Below the pieces are notes generated by a model that was given only the letters and a program-made list of their open reading frames with translations, ran no database searches and was not told the origin of the DNA. Both the position numbers and the translations under genes were made by a program. A stretch of 14,974 nucleotides of DNA, taken from Akkermansiaceae bacterium (GTDB lineage Bacteria > Verrucomicrobiota > Verrucomicrobiia > Verrucomicrobiales > Akkermansiaceae). Each line of letters begins with the position of its first letter. Position 1 is the first letter of the stretch. This document shows, one piece after another, positions 13,939 through 14,974 of this stretch. Where the stretch lies: contig JABHEX010000006.1 of the NCBI GenBank assembly GCA_018676385.1, positions 1-14,974 on the forward strand, written 5' to 3'.

Positions 13939-14974
13939 GTGCGACTGCTACTACACATTCTAATCCCATCAGCGATCATCTTGATTGGTGTAGGTGGCTA
14001 CTTTTCTCTAAAAAAGTTAGTCCATATCAATGTATTTGGCATGGAACTTGGAGAGGAAAACAAAGCTGTGTCCACACGCAAACCCCGGGCAAATAAACGG
14101 CCAATGTTCCGCACCAAGGCAATACCACTGAAAACACAAGACTATACAATAAAGCTGCGCAGTCAGGGTGAGGTCCGCGCCCACAATGCAACCACCCTAA
14201 CAGCCCAAGTCAATGGACGTATTTCAAATATCTCTGCTAAATTTGAGGATGGAGCCTTTTTCACTAAAGGTGATATTTTACTCGAGATAGATCCAGCAGA
14301 TTACAACACAGAACTAACATCCTCTCAGGCACAGCTGGCCCGCGCCAAAGCTAACTTCGCTCAAGAAAAAGCCCGAGCAAAACAAGCACTGTTGAACTGG
14401 AAGGATGCTGGCTTCCAAGAGGAACCAAGCGATCTCGTGCTGCGCAAACCACAATTACACGAGGCTGAAGCAACCGTAACATCAGCAACATCAAGCGTTC
14501 AGCGTGCCGTTCGTAATCTCGAGCGAACCAAGGTGCGTGCGCCCTATGACGGACGTGTCAGCAAGCGAAGAGTCGGGCTCGGTCAACAAGTAGGTGGAAG
14601 CACTCCGTTGGGTGATATTTTTTCTACTGACTTTGCAGAGGTAAGGCTGCCTCTGACCACACGTGATCTGCAATATTATACCCCACCCCAGAAACCAGGT
14701 GAACATGGCAAAAAAAACAATATCACATTCTCCTCGATCCTCACAGGCAATGATAAGCATTGGCAGGGCACAATACTGCGTGCTGAAGGTGAGTTAGATG
14801 AAAAATCACGCCAACTCTTTGTCATCGCGCGCATTGATGACCCATTTGCCCTCAAGTCAAAAAATCATCCCATCTATATAGGTCAGCCAATGCGCGCCAC
14901 GATTCCTGCGATGATGTTAAAGAAAGTCTTTATTATACCTCGCGCATACATGAGTGGTTTGAATGAGGTTCTTC
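13939..14974 (+). CDS. RND efflux membrane-fusion (periplasmic adaptor) protein, 3' truncated
   Basis: This open frame runs to the window end without a stop. It encodes a periplasmic adaptor that links the inner-membrane RND pump to the outer-membrane factor. It has an N-terminal membrane anchor (RLLLHILIPSAIILIGVGGY) and a lipoyl half-domain (LTAQVNGRISNIS, then KGDILLEIDPADY). An alpha-helical hairpin follows (AQLARAKANFAQEKARAK to SSVQRAVRNLERTKV), then the returning lipoyl half (RAPYDGRVSKRRVGLGQQV). The beta-barrel part continues to the edge (GQPMRATIPAMM, then IIPRAY). There is no in-frame ATG before the anchor. GTG at 13939 puts the anchor at the N-terminus, and GTG 13879 or TTG 13876, overlapping the upstream gene, are alternatives. 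The order OMF then MFP implies that the RND pump gene follows outside the window. Confidence 0.85.
   Translation, partial: MRLLLHILIPSAIILIGVGGYFSLKKLVHINVFGMELGEENKAVSTRKPRANKRPMFRTKAIPLKTQDYTIKLRSQGEVRAHNATTLTAQVNGRISNISAKFEDGAFFTKGDILLEIDPADYNTELTSSQAQLARAKANFAQEKARAKQALLNWKDAGFQEEPSDLVLRKPQLHEAEATVTSATSSVQRAVRNLERTKVRAPYDGRVSKRRVGLGQQVGGSTPLGDIFSTDFAEVRLPLTTRDLQYYTPPQKPGEHGKKNNITFSSILTGNDKHWQGTILRAEGELDEKSRQLFVIARIDDPFALKSKNHPIYIGQPMRATIPAMMLKKVFIIPRAYMSGLNEVL

Noticed and set aside
14491..14760. 89-residue minus-strand frame near the window end
   Set aside because: It is the shadow of the membrane-fusion protein gene.
1..14974. tRNA, rRNA, CRISPR arrays, transposases, phage genes, toxin-antitoxin or defence genes
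   Set aside because: None was recognised; there are no regularly spaced repeats, no transposase-like protein and all gaps are shorter than 150 bp.

Overview
The window suggests a Gram-negative bacterium: it carries outer-membrane proteins, lipoproteins, a TonB system and a tripartite efflux pump. Base composition is moderate (roughly 48-50% GC by eye) and Shine-Dalgarno sequences are scarce. A bacterial ABCG-type half-transporter, a very long signal peptidase I and a squalene/phytoene synthase just downstream of it point to the Verrucomicrobiota (Opitutae-like) or a PVC relative. That placement is inferred from family resemblance, not shown by a marker gene.

Layout. (1) Positions 2-2065, plus strand: the 3' part of an ABCG-like ATPase-permease whose 5' end lies outside the window. 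(2) Positions 9644 down to 2095, minus strand: a seven-gene iron-uptake type cluster. A FecA-like TonB-dependent receptor comes first, then a DUF3450 protein, a long ExbB (TtpC-like), a short ExbB, ExbD, TonB and a secreted TPR protein. The last six genes are separated by only 1-19 nt. The receptor is set off by 115 nt containing an intrinsic-terminator-like hairpin. A strong Fur-box match lies in the receptor promoter at 9688-9702. (3) Positions 9779-11923, plus strand: signal peptidase I (lepB) and then a squalene/phytoene synthase. (4) Positions 12007-12330: a small lipoprotein of unknown function. (5) Positions 12480 to the window end: a NodT/OprM-type outer-membrane efflux factor followed by an RND membrane-fusion protein cut by the window edge. 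The inner-membrane RND pump is expected just beyond it.

How it works together. The minus-strand cluster looks like one Fur-controlled module. The receptor imports an iron chelate, and ExbB/ExbD plus TonB supply proton-motive-force energy. DUF3450, the long ExbB and the TPR protein are the accessory parts found with TonB2/TtpC-type systems of marine Gammaproteobacteria. The terminator after the receptor would let it be made in excess over the energy-transducing parts. The other genes are housekeeping (LepB), isoprenoid metabolism and export (ABCG, RND).

No tRNA, rRNA, CRISPR array, insertion sequence, attachment site or origin was recognised. No gene-free stretch exceeds 150 bp. Nothing in the window looks like a wholly new system. 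The most interesting items are the receptor-linked double-ExbB operon with its Fur box and internal terminator, the oversized signal peptidase and the ABCG protein with an enlarged charged loop.
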